Below, piece after piece: positions 32,505-40,672 of a stretch of DNA of 64,000 nucleotides. Under the pieces are notes generated by a model, which was given only the letters and a program-made list of their open reading frames with translations, made no database searches and was not told the origin of the DNA. The stretch covers positions 124,001-188,000 of the forward strand of contig CAZWMT010000002.1 of NCBI GenBank assembly GCA_964635055.1, in the 5' to 3' direction. The position numbers and the translations under genes were made by a program. This DNA comes from JAEUJM01 sp964635055. GTDB lineage: Bacteria; Actinomycetota; Acidimicrobiia; Acidimicrobiales; DATDAH01. The first letter of the stretch is position 1; the number at the start of each line of letters is the position of its first letter.

Positions 32505-34326
32505 TGACGCGCCCGGCACCGTCCTGGTGGTCGACGACGACGAGACGCTCCGGCTCGTCGTCGTCCGCATGCTCGAGCGCGAGGGCTACGTGTGTGTCCA
32601 GGCGGCCAGCGCGTCGGCCGCCCGGGCCGCCCTCGAGACCCGCGGAGAGGGTGTGGCTGGAGCAGGTGTGGGTGGAGAGGGTGTGGGTGGAGCAGGTGAG
32701 GGCGCGACGGGGGTCGACGCCGTCCTGTGCGACATCCGCATGCCCGGCGAATCGGGCCTCGAGCTGCTCCGGTCGCTGGTGGCCGACCATCCCACGATCG
32801 CGGTGGTGATGATCACCGGGATCACCGACCCCGCCACCGCCGCCCTCGCGGTCGAGATCGGTGCCGACGCCTACCTGGTCAAGCCGTTCGATCGCACCGA
32901 GCTCGTCATCGCGCTGGCCACCGCGTTCAAGCGACGCTCGCTGGAGCACACCCGGCAGCTCCTCTCGGAGGGCCACGGGCGGGCGGTGGTGGCCGTGCGC
33001 GACCTCAACATCACCCTCGAGCACTTCGAGGTGGCCGCCGGCCTCGAGTCGGGGCCCGGCGAACACCGGCTCACCGACGTCGGCATCGCCGAGCTCATCG
33101 ACCGACTGTCCCGTTCGGTGTCGCTGCGCCACGAGGAAACCGCGCAGCACCTCGAGCGCATGAGCCGCTACACGGCCGTGCTGGCCTCGGCGGTGGGGTT
33201 CGACGAGGTCCCGGTCGATGACCTGCGCCTGGCGGCAGCCCTGCACGACGTGGGCAAGATCGGCGTGCCCGACGCGGTGCTGTTGAAGCCCGGCCGCCTC
33301 ACCGCCGCCGAGTTCGGCGTGATCCAGAAGCACGCCTCCTACGGCTACCGGTTGTTGGCGGGCTCGCAGTCGCCGCTGCTGGCCGAGGCCGCGATCATCG
33401 CCCTGTGCCACCACGAGTGGTGGGACGGCTCGGGCTACCCGTTGGGCATCCGCGGCGCCGAGATCGCCGAGACCGCCCGCATCGTGGCGGTCGCCGACGT
33501 GTTCGACGCGCTCACGTCCGATCGTGTCTACCGGCCTCGCCACTCGTTCGCGGAGGCCGCGGCGATCATGGCGGGCCGGCGTGGCAGCCAGTTCGAGCCG
33601 CGCCTGCTCGACGCCTTCCTCGACTCGATGGACGCCATCGCGGCGATCGCCGCCGAGTACCCCGAGCGGGCCCCGGCCGACCGTCGCGTGCGGGTGCTGG
33701 TGGTGGACGACCACGAGATCTTCGTCGACAGCCTGGTGCGCCGCCTGGCGCTCGAGGACGACCTGCGGGTGGTGGGTGTGGCGGGCACGGTCGCGGCGGC
33801 CCGGAAGGCCGCGATCGACTACGAGCCGGACGTGGTGCTGATGGACTTCGAACTGCCTGACGGCGACGGCGCCCAGGCGACCGAGCAGGTGAAGCGGTAC
33901 TCGCCGGCGGTGAAGGTCGTGATGTTGACGGCGCGGACCGACCGGGCCGCCCTCGTGCGCGCCCTGGCCGCCGGGTGCTCGGGCTTCGTCACCAAGGGCG
34001 AGGGAGCCGACCGCCTCATCGCCGCCATCCACCACGCCCACCTGGGTGAGGCGGTGACGTCGCCGGACGAGCTGGCGCCCCTGCTGGCGGAGCTGCGGTC
34101 CACCCAGCGCGGCCTCGGGGCCACGCTCACGAGCCGTGAGATCGAAGTGCTCGAGCTGGTGGCCGCGGGGCTGCCCAACAAGGCCATCGGCGAGCAGCTG
34201 TACCTCAGCGTGCACACCATCCGGAACCACGTGCAGCGGATCCTGGAGAAGCTGCAGGTGCACTCGAAGCTGGAAGCGGTGGCCGTGGGTGTGCGCGAGG
34301 GCGTGGTGGCGATCCCTCGGTCGTAG
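32497..34326 (+). CDS. REC - HD-GYP - REC - LuxR fusion response regulator
   Basis: A 609-residue regulator that joins two response regulators in one chain. Receiver 1 (about 8-140, acceptor Asp79 in CDIRMPG) is linked to an HD-GYP phosphodiesterase domain (about 190-385) with HDVGKIG (His250, Asp251), CHHEWWDGSGYP and ADVFDALTSDR. This part should hydrolyse cyclic di-GMP. Receiver 2 (about 397-515, Asp450 in LLMDFELPDG-type context) precedes a NarL/LuxR DNA-binding domain (about 540-605, LTSREIEVLELVAAGLPNKA). ATG 32497 follows GAGGGAGG and overlaps the kinase stop, so the upstream hybrid kinase is the likely partner. Residues 50-72 of receiver 1 are a Gly-rich insert made by a DNA repeat. 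Confidence 0.88.
   Translation: MADDAPGTVLVVDDDETLRLVVVRMLEREGYVCVQAASASAARAALETRGEGVAGAGVGGEGVGGAGEGATGVDAVLCDIRMPGESGLELLRSLVADHPTIAVVMITGITDPATAALAVEIGADAYLVKPFDRTELVIALATAFKRRSLEHTRQLLSEGHGRAVVAVRDLNITLEHFEVAAGLESGPGEHRLTDVGIAELIDRLSRSVSLRHEETAQHLERMSRYTAVLASAVGFDEVPVDDLRLAAALHDVGKIGVPDAVLLKPGRLTAAEFGVIQKHASYGYRLLAGSQSPLLAEAAIIALCHHEWWDGSGYPLGIRGAEIAETARIVAVADVFDALTSDRVYRPRHSFAEAAAIMAGRRGSQFEPRLLDAFLDSMDAIAAIAAEYPERAPADRRVRVLVVDDHEIFVDSLVRRLALEDDLRVVGVAGTVAAARKAAIDYEPDVVLMDFELPDGDGAQATEQVKRYSPAVKVVMLTARTDRAALVRALAAGCSGFVTKGEGADRLIAAIHHAHLGEAVTSPDELAPLLAELRSTQRGLGATLTSREIEVLELVAAGLPNKAIGEQLYLSVHTIRNHVQRILEKLQVHSKLEAVAVGVREGVVAIPRS
32650..32694 (+). repeat. 15-bp minisatellite inside receiver domain 1
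   Basis: Three copies of GGTGTGGSTGGAGMR (15 bp) lie at 32650-32664, 32665-32679 and 32680-32694. They encode the Gly-rich insert VAGAG-VGGEG-VGGAG before the acceptor aspartate of receiver 1. In-frame copy change would lengthen or shorten a surface loop. Confidence 0.75.
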
Positions 34327-34336
34327 GGGGCGCGGA

Positions 34337-36076
34337 TCAGCCCCGCCACACCACCGTTCCGACGAGCGACCGGCCCAGGTGGATGAGCGCGCGCACCGCG
34401 AACACCAGCCCCACGATCGCGAGCAGGCCCATGGCCGCGGCGCCGGCCCCGGCGACCACGGCCTCGTCCCGGGCCAGGACGCCGTGGGGCTCCAGCACGG
34501 CAACGCCGTAGGTGAGGGCCACGGTGGCGGGGATCGGCACCAGCGACAGGCAGAGCCCGAGCAGCGACGAGAACGCCGCGTAGGTGCGCCACCCGGCACG
34601 GGTGAGCCCCTGGCGGGCCACGACGGCGCGCGTGATCCGCTGGGCCGCGAAGGCCAGGGCCAGGAAGGCCACGATGGGCCAGAGCGCCCACGCCATGTTC
34701 CACGCGTCGACCACGCGGCTCTCCTCGACACTGGTCGGGATCACGCCGTCGTCCACCCGGTCGTAGGCCAGCACCGTCACCAGGTACACGAGGGCCGAGA
34801 GCGTGCCCACCCAGCCGAAGTCGGGCAGGCGCTGGGCCCACCGGGCCAACCAGGTGACGGGGTAGCGGGCGGGCGGCGCCGGGCGGGGCGGGGGCGGTGC
34901 CGGCACCACCGGGGCGGGCGGGGCCGGACGGGCCGGGGGAGGGGCCTGGGGTCGGGTCTGGGGACGCGCCTGGGGTCGAGTCTGGGGACGGGCCTGGGGT
35001 CGGGCCGGTGGGGGCGCTGGTGGACGCGGGGGGGTGTACACCACGTTCGGTGGCTCTGGCTCGGGCGGGAGCCGCAGCACCAGCGGGGCTCCCGGTGTGG
35101 ACGGTCCGGGTGCCTGGGTCGGGCCGGGCGCCTGGGCCGGGCCGGGCGACGGCGCCACGGGTGTGGGCGGGGACGGCGGCGGCGACGGTGGGGGGGTGGG
35201 GATCAGGTGCCACGTGCGCTCGACCAGCATCACCGAGGTGCGCACCGGGTCGTCCGCCGCGGGCTCCCGCAGCGCGACGAGACGGGCCACCAGGGTGGTG
35301 GCCGTGGGCCGATCGCCCGGCTCCTTGGCGTGGGCCCAGCGGGCCAGCTCGGCCAGCGGTGCCGGCAGCGTGCTGTGGTCGGCGTCGGTGTGGAGCACCT
35401 GGTACATCACCGCCGAGGCGTTGCCGGACTCGTCGCGGAACGGGGCCCGGCCGGTGGCGGCGAAGTGCAGCACCGACCCCCACGCGAACACGTCGATGGC
35501 GGGGCTGGCCCCGGTGCCGGTGAACTGCTCGGGCGCCATGTACGGGCCCGTGCCCATCACCAGGCCGGTGGCGGTGAGGCGGTCGAGGCCCACCGCCGAG
35601 GCGATGCCGAAGTCGACGACCACCGGGGTGCGGGCGGTGAGCAACACGTTGCCCGGCTTGAGGTCGCGGTGGATCACCCCCGACCCGGCGATCGACGAGA
35701 TGGCTTCGGCGAGGGCCAGGGCCAGGGCGTAGAGGTTGTCGCCGGCGAGTGGGCCCCGCAGGCTGACCTCCTCGTGCAGCGTGGGGCCGCTCACGTACTC
35801 GGTCACCAGGTAGGGCGGGGAGGCGTCGAGGTCGTAGTCCAACACGTTGGCCACGTGTTCGCCCCGCACCCGCTGGGCCAACGCCACCTCGCGCCCGAAG
35901 CGGGCCACGTAGTCCGCCTCCCGGGCCAGGTGGCGGTGCATCACCTTCACCGCGCCCCGCTGCCAGTCCGCCCGGACGCCGGCGTAGACGACGCCGAACC
36001 CGCCCTCGCCCAGCCGGGCGGTGAGACGCCACCCGCCGATCTGGCGGGGGTCGTCGTCCAGCAGCGGTCGGGACAT
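34337..36076 (-). CDS. Membrane-anchored Ser/Thr protein kinase
   Basis: A 579-residue kinase. The N-terminal catalytic domain (about 12-275) has the glycine loop GEGGFGVVYAG, AVKVMH (Lys), HRDLKPGN and DFG, followed by MGTGPYMAPEQ, so it should be active. A long Pro-rich linker (about 295-420) includes an 8-residue repeat PQARPQTR. Four hydrophobic segments (about 435-575) end the protein instead of an extracellular sensor. ATG 36076 is chosen because the kinase fold starts about 15 residues later. It is convergent with the REC/HD-GYP gene. Possible targets include the nearby FHA protein, but nothing in sequence shows this. Confidence 0.88.
   Translation of the reverse strand: MSRPLLDDDPRQIGGWRLTARLGEGGFGVVYAGVRADWQRGAVKVMHRHLAREADYVARFGREVALAQRVRGEHVANVLDYDLDASPPYLVTEYVSGPTLHEEVSLRGPLAGDNLYALALALAEAISSIAGSGVIHRDLKPGNVLLTARTPVVVDFGIASAVGLDRLTATGLVMGTGPYMAPEQFTGTGASPAIDVFAWGSVLHFAATGRAPFRDESGNASAVMYQVLHTDADHSTLPAPLAELARWAHAKEPGDRPTATTLVARLVALREPAADDPVRTSVMLVERTWHLIPTPPPSPPPSPPTPVAPSPGPAQAPGPTQAPGPSTPGAPLVLRLPPEPEPPNVVYTPPRPPAPPPARPQARPQTRPQARPQTRPQAPPPARPAPPAPVVPAPPPPRPAPPARYPVTWLARWAQRLPDFGWVGTLSALVYLVTVLAYDRVDDGVIPTSVEESRVVDAWNMAWALWPIVAFLALAFAAQRITRAVVARQGLTRAGWRTYAAFSSLLGLCLSLVPIPATVALTYGVAVLEPHGVLARDEAVVAGAGAAAMGLLAIVGLVFAVRALIHLGRSLVGTVVWRG
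34945..35004 (-). repeat. 24-bp repeat in the kinase linker
   Basis: Units start at 34945 and 34969, with a half unit from 34993. They encode alternating PQTR and PQAR in the proline-rich linker between kinase and membrane segments. Confidence 0.7.
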
Positions 36077-36254
36077 GGAGGAGAGTCTTGCGGAACCAGG
36101 GCGGCTGGGGGTCGGGGCCCGGTGGTCGGTCAGGGGCGGTCCGGGCACGGGAGAGAGTGTGCTGCGCCCGGTCGCCGAAGGGGGCGCGCCCCCCGCCGGC
36201 CGGGCCTCCCGAGCGGCGCGCTCCGGACGGGGCCGTCAGCGGTGACGGTGGTGG

Positions 36255-36533
36255 TCAGAGCACGAGGTACGCGAGCAGGGTGGCCAGGCCGGCCAGTGCG
36301 ATCACGATGGCACCGATGGCCAGCCGGCGGTTGCGCCGACGGTGGTGGCCCAGGCCGAAGTCGACCAGGTCCTCCTCGCGGCGCCGGCGCAGGTAGGCGT
36401 CGTCGCGCCGGCTGCCCACCTTCGGCAGGTGCTGGTGGGGCTGCTGCTTGCGCCGCCGGGCCTCCTGGGCCGCCCGCTTCTGGCCCCGCTGGCTCTGCGC
36501 CCGTGCCCGCTGGGCACTCTTGTTCTTCGCCAC
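36255..36533 (-). CDS. Small basic membrane protein
   Basis: A 92-residue protein with a very basic, Gln/Arg-rich N-terminal two thirds and one C-terminal membrane helix (IGAIVIALAGLATLLAYLV), so it should be tail-anchored with its basic part in the cytoplasm. GTG 36533 is preferred to ATG 36542, because a TACCAT -10 box (36541-36546, minus strand) overlaps that ATG and lies 7 nt before the GTG. I do not recognise a function. Confidence 0.65.
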   Translation of the reverse strand: MAKNKSAQRARAQSQRGQKRAAQEARRRKQQPHQHLPKVGSRRDDAYLRRRREEDLVDFGLGHHRRRNRRLAIGAIVIALAGLATLLAYLVL

Positions 36534-36540
36534 GGCGGGC

Positions 36541-36546
36541 ATGGTA
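36541..36546 (-). promoter_or_regulatory. -10 box TACCAT for the leaderless small membrane protein gene
   Basis: TACCAT on the minus strand ends 7 nt before GTG 36533. Confidence 0.45.
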
Positions 36547-36612
36547 GATCGCGGGCGGCGGTGGCGGGGGTCCGAGCACCGCGGCCGTGGCCAGTTCGGC
36601 GTCCCGGAGACT

Positions 36613-36654
36613 TAAGGAGAAGTCCTTGACAGAGTAAGGAGAATCACTTACCGT
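36613..36654 (+). promoter_or_regulatory. Promoter and candidate TetR operator of the TetR-TauD operon
   Basis: TTGACA (36626-36631) and TACCGT (36649-36654) are separated by 17 bp, a near-consensus promoter. The region also holds TAAGGAGAA twice (36613-36621 and 36635-36643, 22 bp or two helical turns apart). Two inverted repeats, AAGGA-gaag-TCCTT (36614-36627) and GTAAG...CTTAC (36634-36651), overlap the -35 and -10. These are good candidates for autoregulation by the TetR protein it drives. Confidence 0.6.
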
Positions 36655-36661
36655 GCCACTC

Positions 36662-37348
36662 GTGACCGACGCCGCCCAGCAGATGCTCGACGCCGCGGAG
36701 CGCCTCGTCGCCGAGCGCGGCCTCGCCGCGCTGACCGTCCAGGCGGTGCAGGAAGCAGCCGGCCAGCGCAACAAGTCCGCCGTCCAGTACCACTTCGGGG
36801 GCCGTCAGGGGCTGGTCAACGCGCTGGTCGCGGCCCGCATGGCCCCGACGAACGAGCGCCGCACCGCCATGCTGTTGGCGCTCGGTCCCGACCCCTCCAC
36901 ACGCGAGCTGGTCGAGGCCTTGGTCGTTCCACTGGTCGAGTCGGTGCGCGGGCGCCGTCCCAGTTACTGGGCCCGGTTCCTGGTCCAGGCCATCGGCGAC
37001 CCGACGACGGGACTCGCGGCGCTCGCCGCGGTCGACGACCGTGCGATCCAGGCCGCCCAGTCCCGACTCGAGGCCCGCCTCACCCACCTGCCGCCGGCCG
37101 TGCGCACCCTCCGGGTCCAGTCGATCTTCGCGTACACGTGCGTCGCGCTGGCCGCGTACGAAGTGGGCGCGCTGCCCCCCGAGCTCACGGGCGACGCGCT
37201 GACCATCGAGATCGTGGACGCCTGCTGCGGCCTCGTCGATGCCCCCACCTCAGCCCATCACCCACTCGCCGCCACCCCGACCGCCACCCCGACCGCCACC
37301 CCCACCCCCACCCCCGCCCCGACTGCCACGAAAGAGGACCACCCATGA
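36662..37348 (+). CDS. TetR-family transcriptional regulator
   Basis: A 228-residue repressor. The N-terminal helix-turn-helix (about 5-50) reads AAERLVAERGLAALTVQAVQ and SAVQYHFGGRQGLV. The C-terminal ligand domain is followed by an unusual Pro/Thr tail made of 12-bp DNA repeats (about 37271-37320). GTG 36662 is chosen over the in-frame GTG 36653, which lies inside the TACCGT -10 box; the later GTG is 7 nt downstream of that box, giving a leaderless mRNA. Its stop overlaps the ATG of the dioxygenase gene (ATGA), so it probably controls that gene and itself. Confidence 0.85.
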   Translation: MTDAAQQMLDAAERLVAERGLAALTVQAVQEAAGQRNKSAVQYHFGGRQGLVNALVAARMAPTNERRTAMLLALGPDPSTRELVEALVVPLVESVRGRRPSYWARFLVQAIGDPTTGLAALAAVDDRAIQAAQSRLEARLTHLPPAVRTLRVQSIFAYTCVALAAYEVGALPPELTGDALTIEIVDACCGLVDAPTSAHHPLAATPTATPTATPTPTPAPTATKEDHP

Positions 37349-38196
37349 AGACGATGACCGTCACCCCGCACCCCGGCGCCGGGATCGAGATCTCGGGCGT
37401 CGACGTCCGCTCGCTCGGCGACGCCGACTTCGACGAGATCCGCACCCTGTTCCACCACCACGGGCTGGTGTTCCTCCGCGGCCAACAGCTGTCGGAGACC
37501 GACCACATCGACCTGGCCCGCCGCTTCGGCACGATCAACGTCAACCGCTTCTTCCTCAAGCATCCCGAGCACCCCGAGATCGCCATGGTGGCCAAGGAGG
37601 CCGACCAGCGCCTCAACGTCGGTGGGTTCTGGCACACCGATCACAGCTACGACGTCGAGCCGGCACTGGGCTCGGTCCTCGTCGCCCGCGAGCTGCCGAC
37701 CAGCGGTGGCGACACCAAGTTCCTCAGCACCTACGACGCCTTCGAGACCCTGCCCGCCGGGCTGCAGGACCGCCTCCGGGACATGCGGGCGGTGCACTCG
37801 GCGAAGCACGCGTTCGGCACCACGGCCGCACGCATCCGCGAGTGGATCGACCCGCACGTGATGTCCGAGAACACCGAGGTCGCCGACGCGCTCGAGACGG
37901 TCACCCACCCTGCGGTGATCCGCCACCCCCTGTCGGGACGCGAGGCGCTGTTCGTCAACCCGAGCTTCACCATCGGCTTCGAGGGCTGGTCGATGGTGCG
38001 CTCCGCTCCGCTGCTGGCCCAGATCTACGCCCGGGTCCTGCGGGCCCGGCGCATCGCGAGCTTCCGATGGGAGCCCGGCTCCGTGGCGATCTGGGACAAC
38101 CGCGCCACCTGGCACAACGCCAAGAACGACTACCGCGGCCAGCGCCGGGTGATGCACCGCATCACCGTCGACGGCTGCGCCCTCGACGCCGCCTGA
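37345..38196 (+). CDS. TauD/TfdA-family 2-oxoglutarate-dependent dioxygenase
   Basis: A 283-residue cytoplasmic Fe(II) enzyme that uses 2-oxoglutarate and O2 to hydroxylate or cleave a small organic acid such as a sulfonate, sulfate ester or aryloxyalkanoate. Iron ligands are His97 and Asp99 (FWHTDHSY) and His257 (WDNRATWHNA). Arg272 (VMHRITVDG), 15 residues later, should bind 2-oxoglutarate with the TauD spacing. ATG 37345 follows AAAGAGGA and overlaps the TetR stop. The real substrate is unknown; no transporter is adjacent. Confidence 0.88.
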   Translation: MKTMTVTPHPGAGIEISGVDVRSLGDADFDEIRTLFHHHGLVFLRGQQLSETDHIDLARRFGTINVNRFFLKHPEHPEIAMVAKEADQRLNVGGFWHTDHSYDVEPALGSVLVARELPTSGGDTKFLSTYDAFETLPAGLQDRLRDMRAVHSAKHAFGTTAARIREWIDPHVMSENTEVADALETVTHPAVIRHPLSGREALFVNPSFTIGFEGWSMVRSAPLLAQIYARVLRARRIASFRWEPGSVAIWDNRATWHNAKNDYRGQRRVMHRITVDGCALDAA

Positions 38197-38232
38197 GGGC
38201 TCGGGGCGCAGCGCGCCGGCACCGCTGTTGTT

Positions 38233-38276
38233 CTGGCGCCCGATTCGGCTGCCCTGGCAACCGAATCGGGCGCCAG
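38233..38276. terminator. Perfect 16-bp stem-loop between convergent genes
   Basis: CTGGCGCCCGATTCGG (38233-38248) pairs perfectly with CCGAATCGGGCGCCAG (38261-38276) around a 12-nt loop, 36 bp after the dioxygenase stop and 8 bp from the end of the opposing gene. It suits a bidirectional terminator. It is also the most regular of the stem-loops flanked by TTCTGG or GTTC found elsewhere in the window. Confidence 0.75.
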
Positions 38277-38284
38277 TTCAGCCG

Positions 38285-39421
38285 TTAGCCGACCGCCGCC
38301 GCTGCTTCGTTCAGGGCGTCGAGGTGGCCGGTGGCGTCGAGGTACTCGTTGACCCAGCGCTCGATGACCGCGGCGGACTTCTCGACCTTCTCGAACTGGC
38401 CGACCACCTGGCCGACCGGGTTGAAGGCCACATCGACGGTCTGGTCGGGCCAGCGGTGCGTGGCCGACACGGCCATGCCCGACACCATGTACTGGAGCGG
38501 CATGCCGAGGGGCTCGGGGTTGCCCTCGGCCTCCCAGGCCTCGGTCCAGTCGTTGCGGAGCATGCGGCAGGGCTTGCCGGTGAACGAGCGGGAGCGGACG
38601 GTGTCGCGCGAGCCGGCCTCGATGTAGGCCTGCTGCTGCACCGGGGTGTTCTCCGCCTCCTCGACCATCAGCCACTGCGAACCCGACCAGGCGCCCTGGC
38701 AGCCGAGGGCCAGCGCCGCCGCGATCTGCTGGCCGCTGCCGATGCCGCCGGCGGCGAGCACAGGGCGGGGGGCCACGGCCTTCACCACCTGGGGCCACAG
38801 CACGATCGAGCCCACCTCGCCGCAGTGGCCGCCGCCCTCGCCGCCCTGGGCGATGATGATGTCGACATCAGCGGCGGCGTGCTTCATGGCCTGGTACGGC
38901 GAGCCGCACAGCGCCGCCACCTTGCGGCCGGCGTCGTGGATGTGGGTGATCATGTCCGGCGGGGGCGTGCCCAGCGCGTTGGCGATCAGCGTCATCTTGG
39001 GGTGGTTCAACGCGATCTCGACCTGCGGCGTCGCGGTGGCCTCGGTCCAGCCCAGCAGCTGCAAGGAGTTGTCGTCACCCTCCTCGAGGGGCACGCCGTG
39101 GTCCTTGAGCAGGTTGCGGGCGAAGTCGAGGTGGCCCTGGGGGACCATGTCCTGGAGCATCTTGGTGAGGTCGTCGGCGGACATGTCCGCGTCCATGCCC
39201 TCGTACTTGTTGGGGATCACGATGTCGACGCCGTAGGGGTGGTCGCCGATGTGCTCGTCGATCCAGTTGAGCTCGATCTCGAGCTGCTCGGTCGAGAAGC
39301 CCACGGCGCCGAGCACGCCGAAGCCGCCGGCCTTCGACACCGCCACGACGACGTCGCGGCAGTGGGTGAAGGCGAAGATGGGGAACTCGATCCCCAGGTC
39401 GTCACAGATGGGTGTGCGCAT
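38285..39421 (-). CDS. Nitronate monooxygenase / 2-nitropropane dioxygenase family flavoenzyme
   Basis: A 378-residue FMN-dependent TIM-barrel protein. The N-terminus (CDDLGIEFPIFAF and AVSKAGGFGVLGA), the central AQGGEGGGHCGEVGS with the family histidine, and the phosphate-binding AAGGIGSGQQIAAALALGCQG are typical. It probably oxidises alkyl nitronates or a related carbanion, although many members have unknown substrates. It lies 30 bp downstream of the P450 gene on the same strand and probably forms an operon with it and the TetR gene. Confidence 0.87.
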   Translation of the reverse strand: MRTPICDDLGIEFPIFAFTHCRDVVVAVSKAGGFGVLGAVGFSTEQLEIELNWIDEHIGDHPYGVDIVIPNKYEGMDADMSADDLTKMLQDMVPQGHLDFARNLLKDHGVPLEEGDDNSLQLLGWTEATATPQVEIALNHPKMTLIANALGTPPPDMITHIHDAGRKVAALCGSPYQAMKHAAADVDIIIAQGGEGGGHCGEVGSIVLWPQVVKAVAPRPVLAAGGIGSGQQIAAALALGCQGAWSGSQWLMVEEAENTPVQQQAYIEAGSRDTVRSRSFTGKPCRMLRNDWTEAWEAEGNPEPLGMPLQYMVSGMAVSATHRWPDQTVDVAFNPVGQVVGQFEKVEKSAAVIERWVNEYLDATGHLDALNEAAAAVG

Positions 39422-39451
39422 TGGTGGTGGGTCCTTTCACGGGGTTCTTGG

Positions 39452-40672
39452 TCACCAGGTGACGGGCATCCGCTTGATGCCGTTGACGAAGTCGCTGCGG
39501 AGCCGGACGGGCGGGCCGTCCAGCGCGATGTTCGGGAGGCGGTCGACGATCTGGCGCATGGTGGCCTTGATCTCGGCCCGGGCCAGGCTGGCGCCCAGGC
39601 AGTAGTGCACGCCGCCACCGCCGAAGGCGACGTGGTCGTTCGGGGTGCGTCCGACGTCGAAGACGTGGGGGTCCGGGAACACGGCGTCGTCGCGGTTGGC
39701 CGACGCGTAGTAGATGACCACCTTGTCGCCGGCCTTGATGGGGACGCCGGAGAGCTCGGTGTCGCGGGTGGCGGTGCGCCGGAAGTTGTGGATCGAGCTG
39801 CCCCAGCGCAGCATCTCGTCGACCGCGGTGTCCCACAGCGACGGGTCGTCGCGGAGGCGCTGGGCCTGGTCGGGATGGTCCAGCAGGGCCAGCAGCGAGT
39901 GGTTGATGAGGTTGCGGGTGGTCTCGTTGCCGGCCACCACCAGGCTGATGAAGAACAGGTCGAGCTCCATGTTGTCGAGGCGCTCGCCGTCCAGCTCGGC
40001 CTCGACCAGGGCGGTCATCAAGTCATCGCGCGGGTTCTGGCGGCGGTCCTCGGCGGTGGCGTCGCAGAGGGCGTAGACCTCCATCGACGCGAGCTCAGGG
40101 TTGACGTGGGCGAACTCGGGGTCGTCACGCGACCCGATCAGGTCGTTGGACGCCTCGAACATGCGCGGCCACTGCTCCTTCTCGAGGCCGATCATCTCGC
40201 AGATCATCTGGACGGGGACCTGGGCGGCGATGTCGGCCACGAACTCGGCCTCGCCGCGTTCGATGACGTTGTCGATGACCCGTTCGGCGCGCTGCTCGAT
40301 GTCCTCGACCAGCTGGGCGATCCTGCGCGGGGTGAACGCCCGCGACACCAGGCGACGGACGCGGTTGTGCTTGGGCGGGTCCATGTTGAGGATGGACAGG
40401 CTCAGCTGGGCCATCGACTCCTCGTCCTGGGTGGGGATGAAGGTGGCGCCCAGCGCGCTGGAGAAGGTCTCCCAGTCCTGGCTCACGGCGCGCACGTCGG
40501 CGTGCTTGGTGACCGCCCAGAACCCCGTGTCGCCCGGTTCGGGGTGCCAGTAGACCGGCGCCTCGCGACGCAGCCGGTCGAACTGGTCGTGGGGGACGGT
40601 GCGCCCCCACGTCTCGGCCAGCAGGTCGATGCCCTCGAGGCCTGCGGTGGTGGGTTCGTCGGTCATGGTCAT
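39452..40672 (-). CDS. Cytochrome P450
   Basis: A 406-residue soluble P450 monooxygenase. The I-helix reads VVAGNETTRN, the K-helix EMLRW (ExxR), and the heme loop FGGGGVHYCLGASLAR with thiolate Cys358. The FGGG.HYCLG loop resembles that of actinobacterial steroid-type P450s such as the CYP125/CYP142 group, but substrate is uncertain. ATG 40672 overlaps the stop of the TetR gene (ATGA), which shows coupling. A ferredoxin is not encoded nearby, so electrons must come from elsewhere. Confidence 0.92.
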   Translation of the reverse strand: MTMTDEPTTAGLEGIDLLAETWGRTVPHDQFDRLRREAPVYWHPEPGDTGFWAVTKHADVRAVSQDWETFSSALGATFIPTQDEESMAQLSLSILNMDPPKHNRVRRLVSRAFTPRRIAQLVEDIEQRAERVIDNVIERGEAEFVADIAAQVPVQMICEMIGLEKEQWPRMFEASNDLIGSRDDPEFAHVNPELASMEVYALCDATAEDRRQNPRDDLMTALVEAELDGERLDNMELDLFFISLVVAGNETTRNLINHSLLALLDHPDQAQRLRDDPSLWDTAVDEMLRWGSSIHNFRRTATRDTELSGVPIKAGDKVVIYYASANRDDAVFPDPHVFDVGRTPNDHVAFGGGGVHYCLGASLARAEIKATMRQIVDRLPNIALDGPPVRLRSDFVNGIKRMPVTW

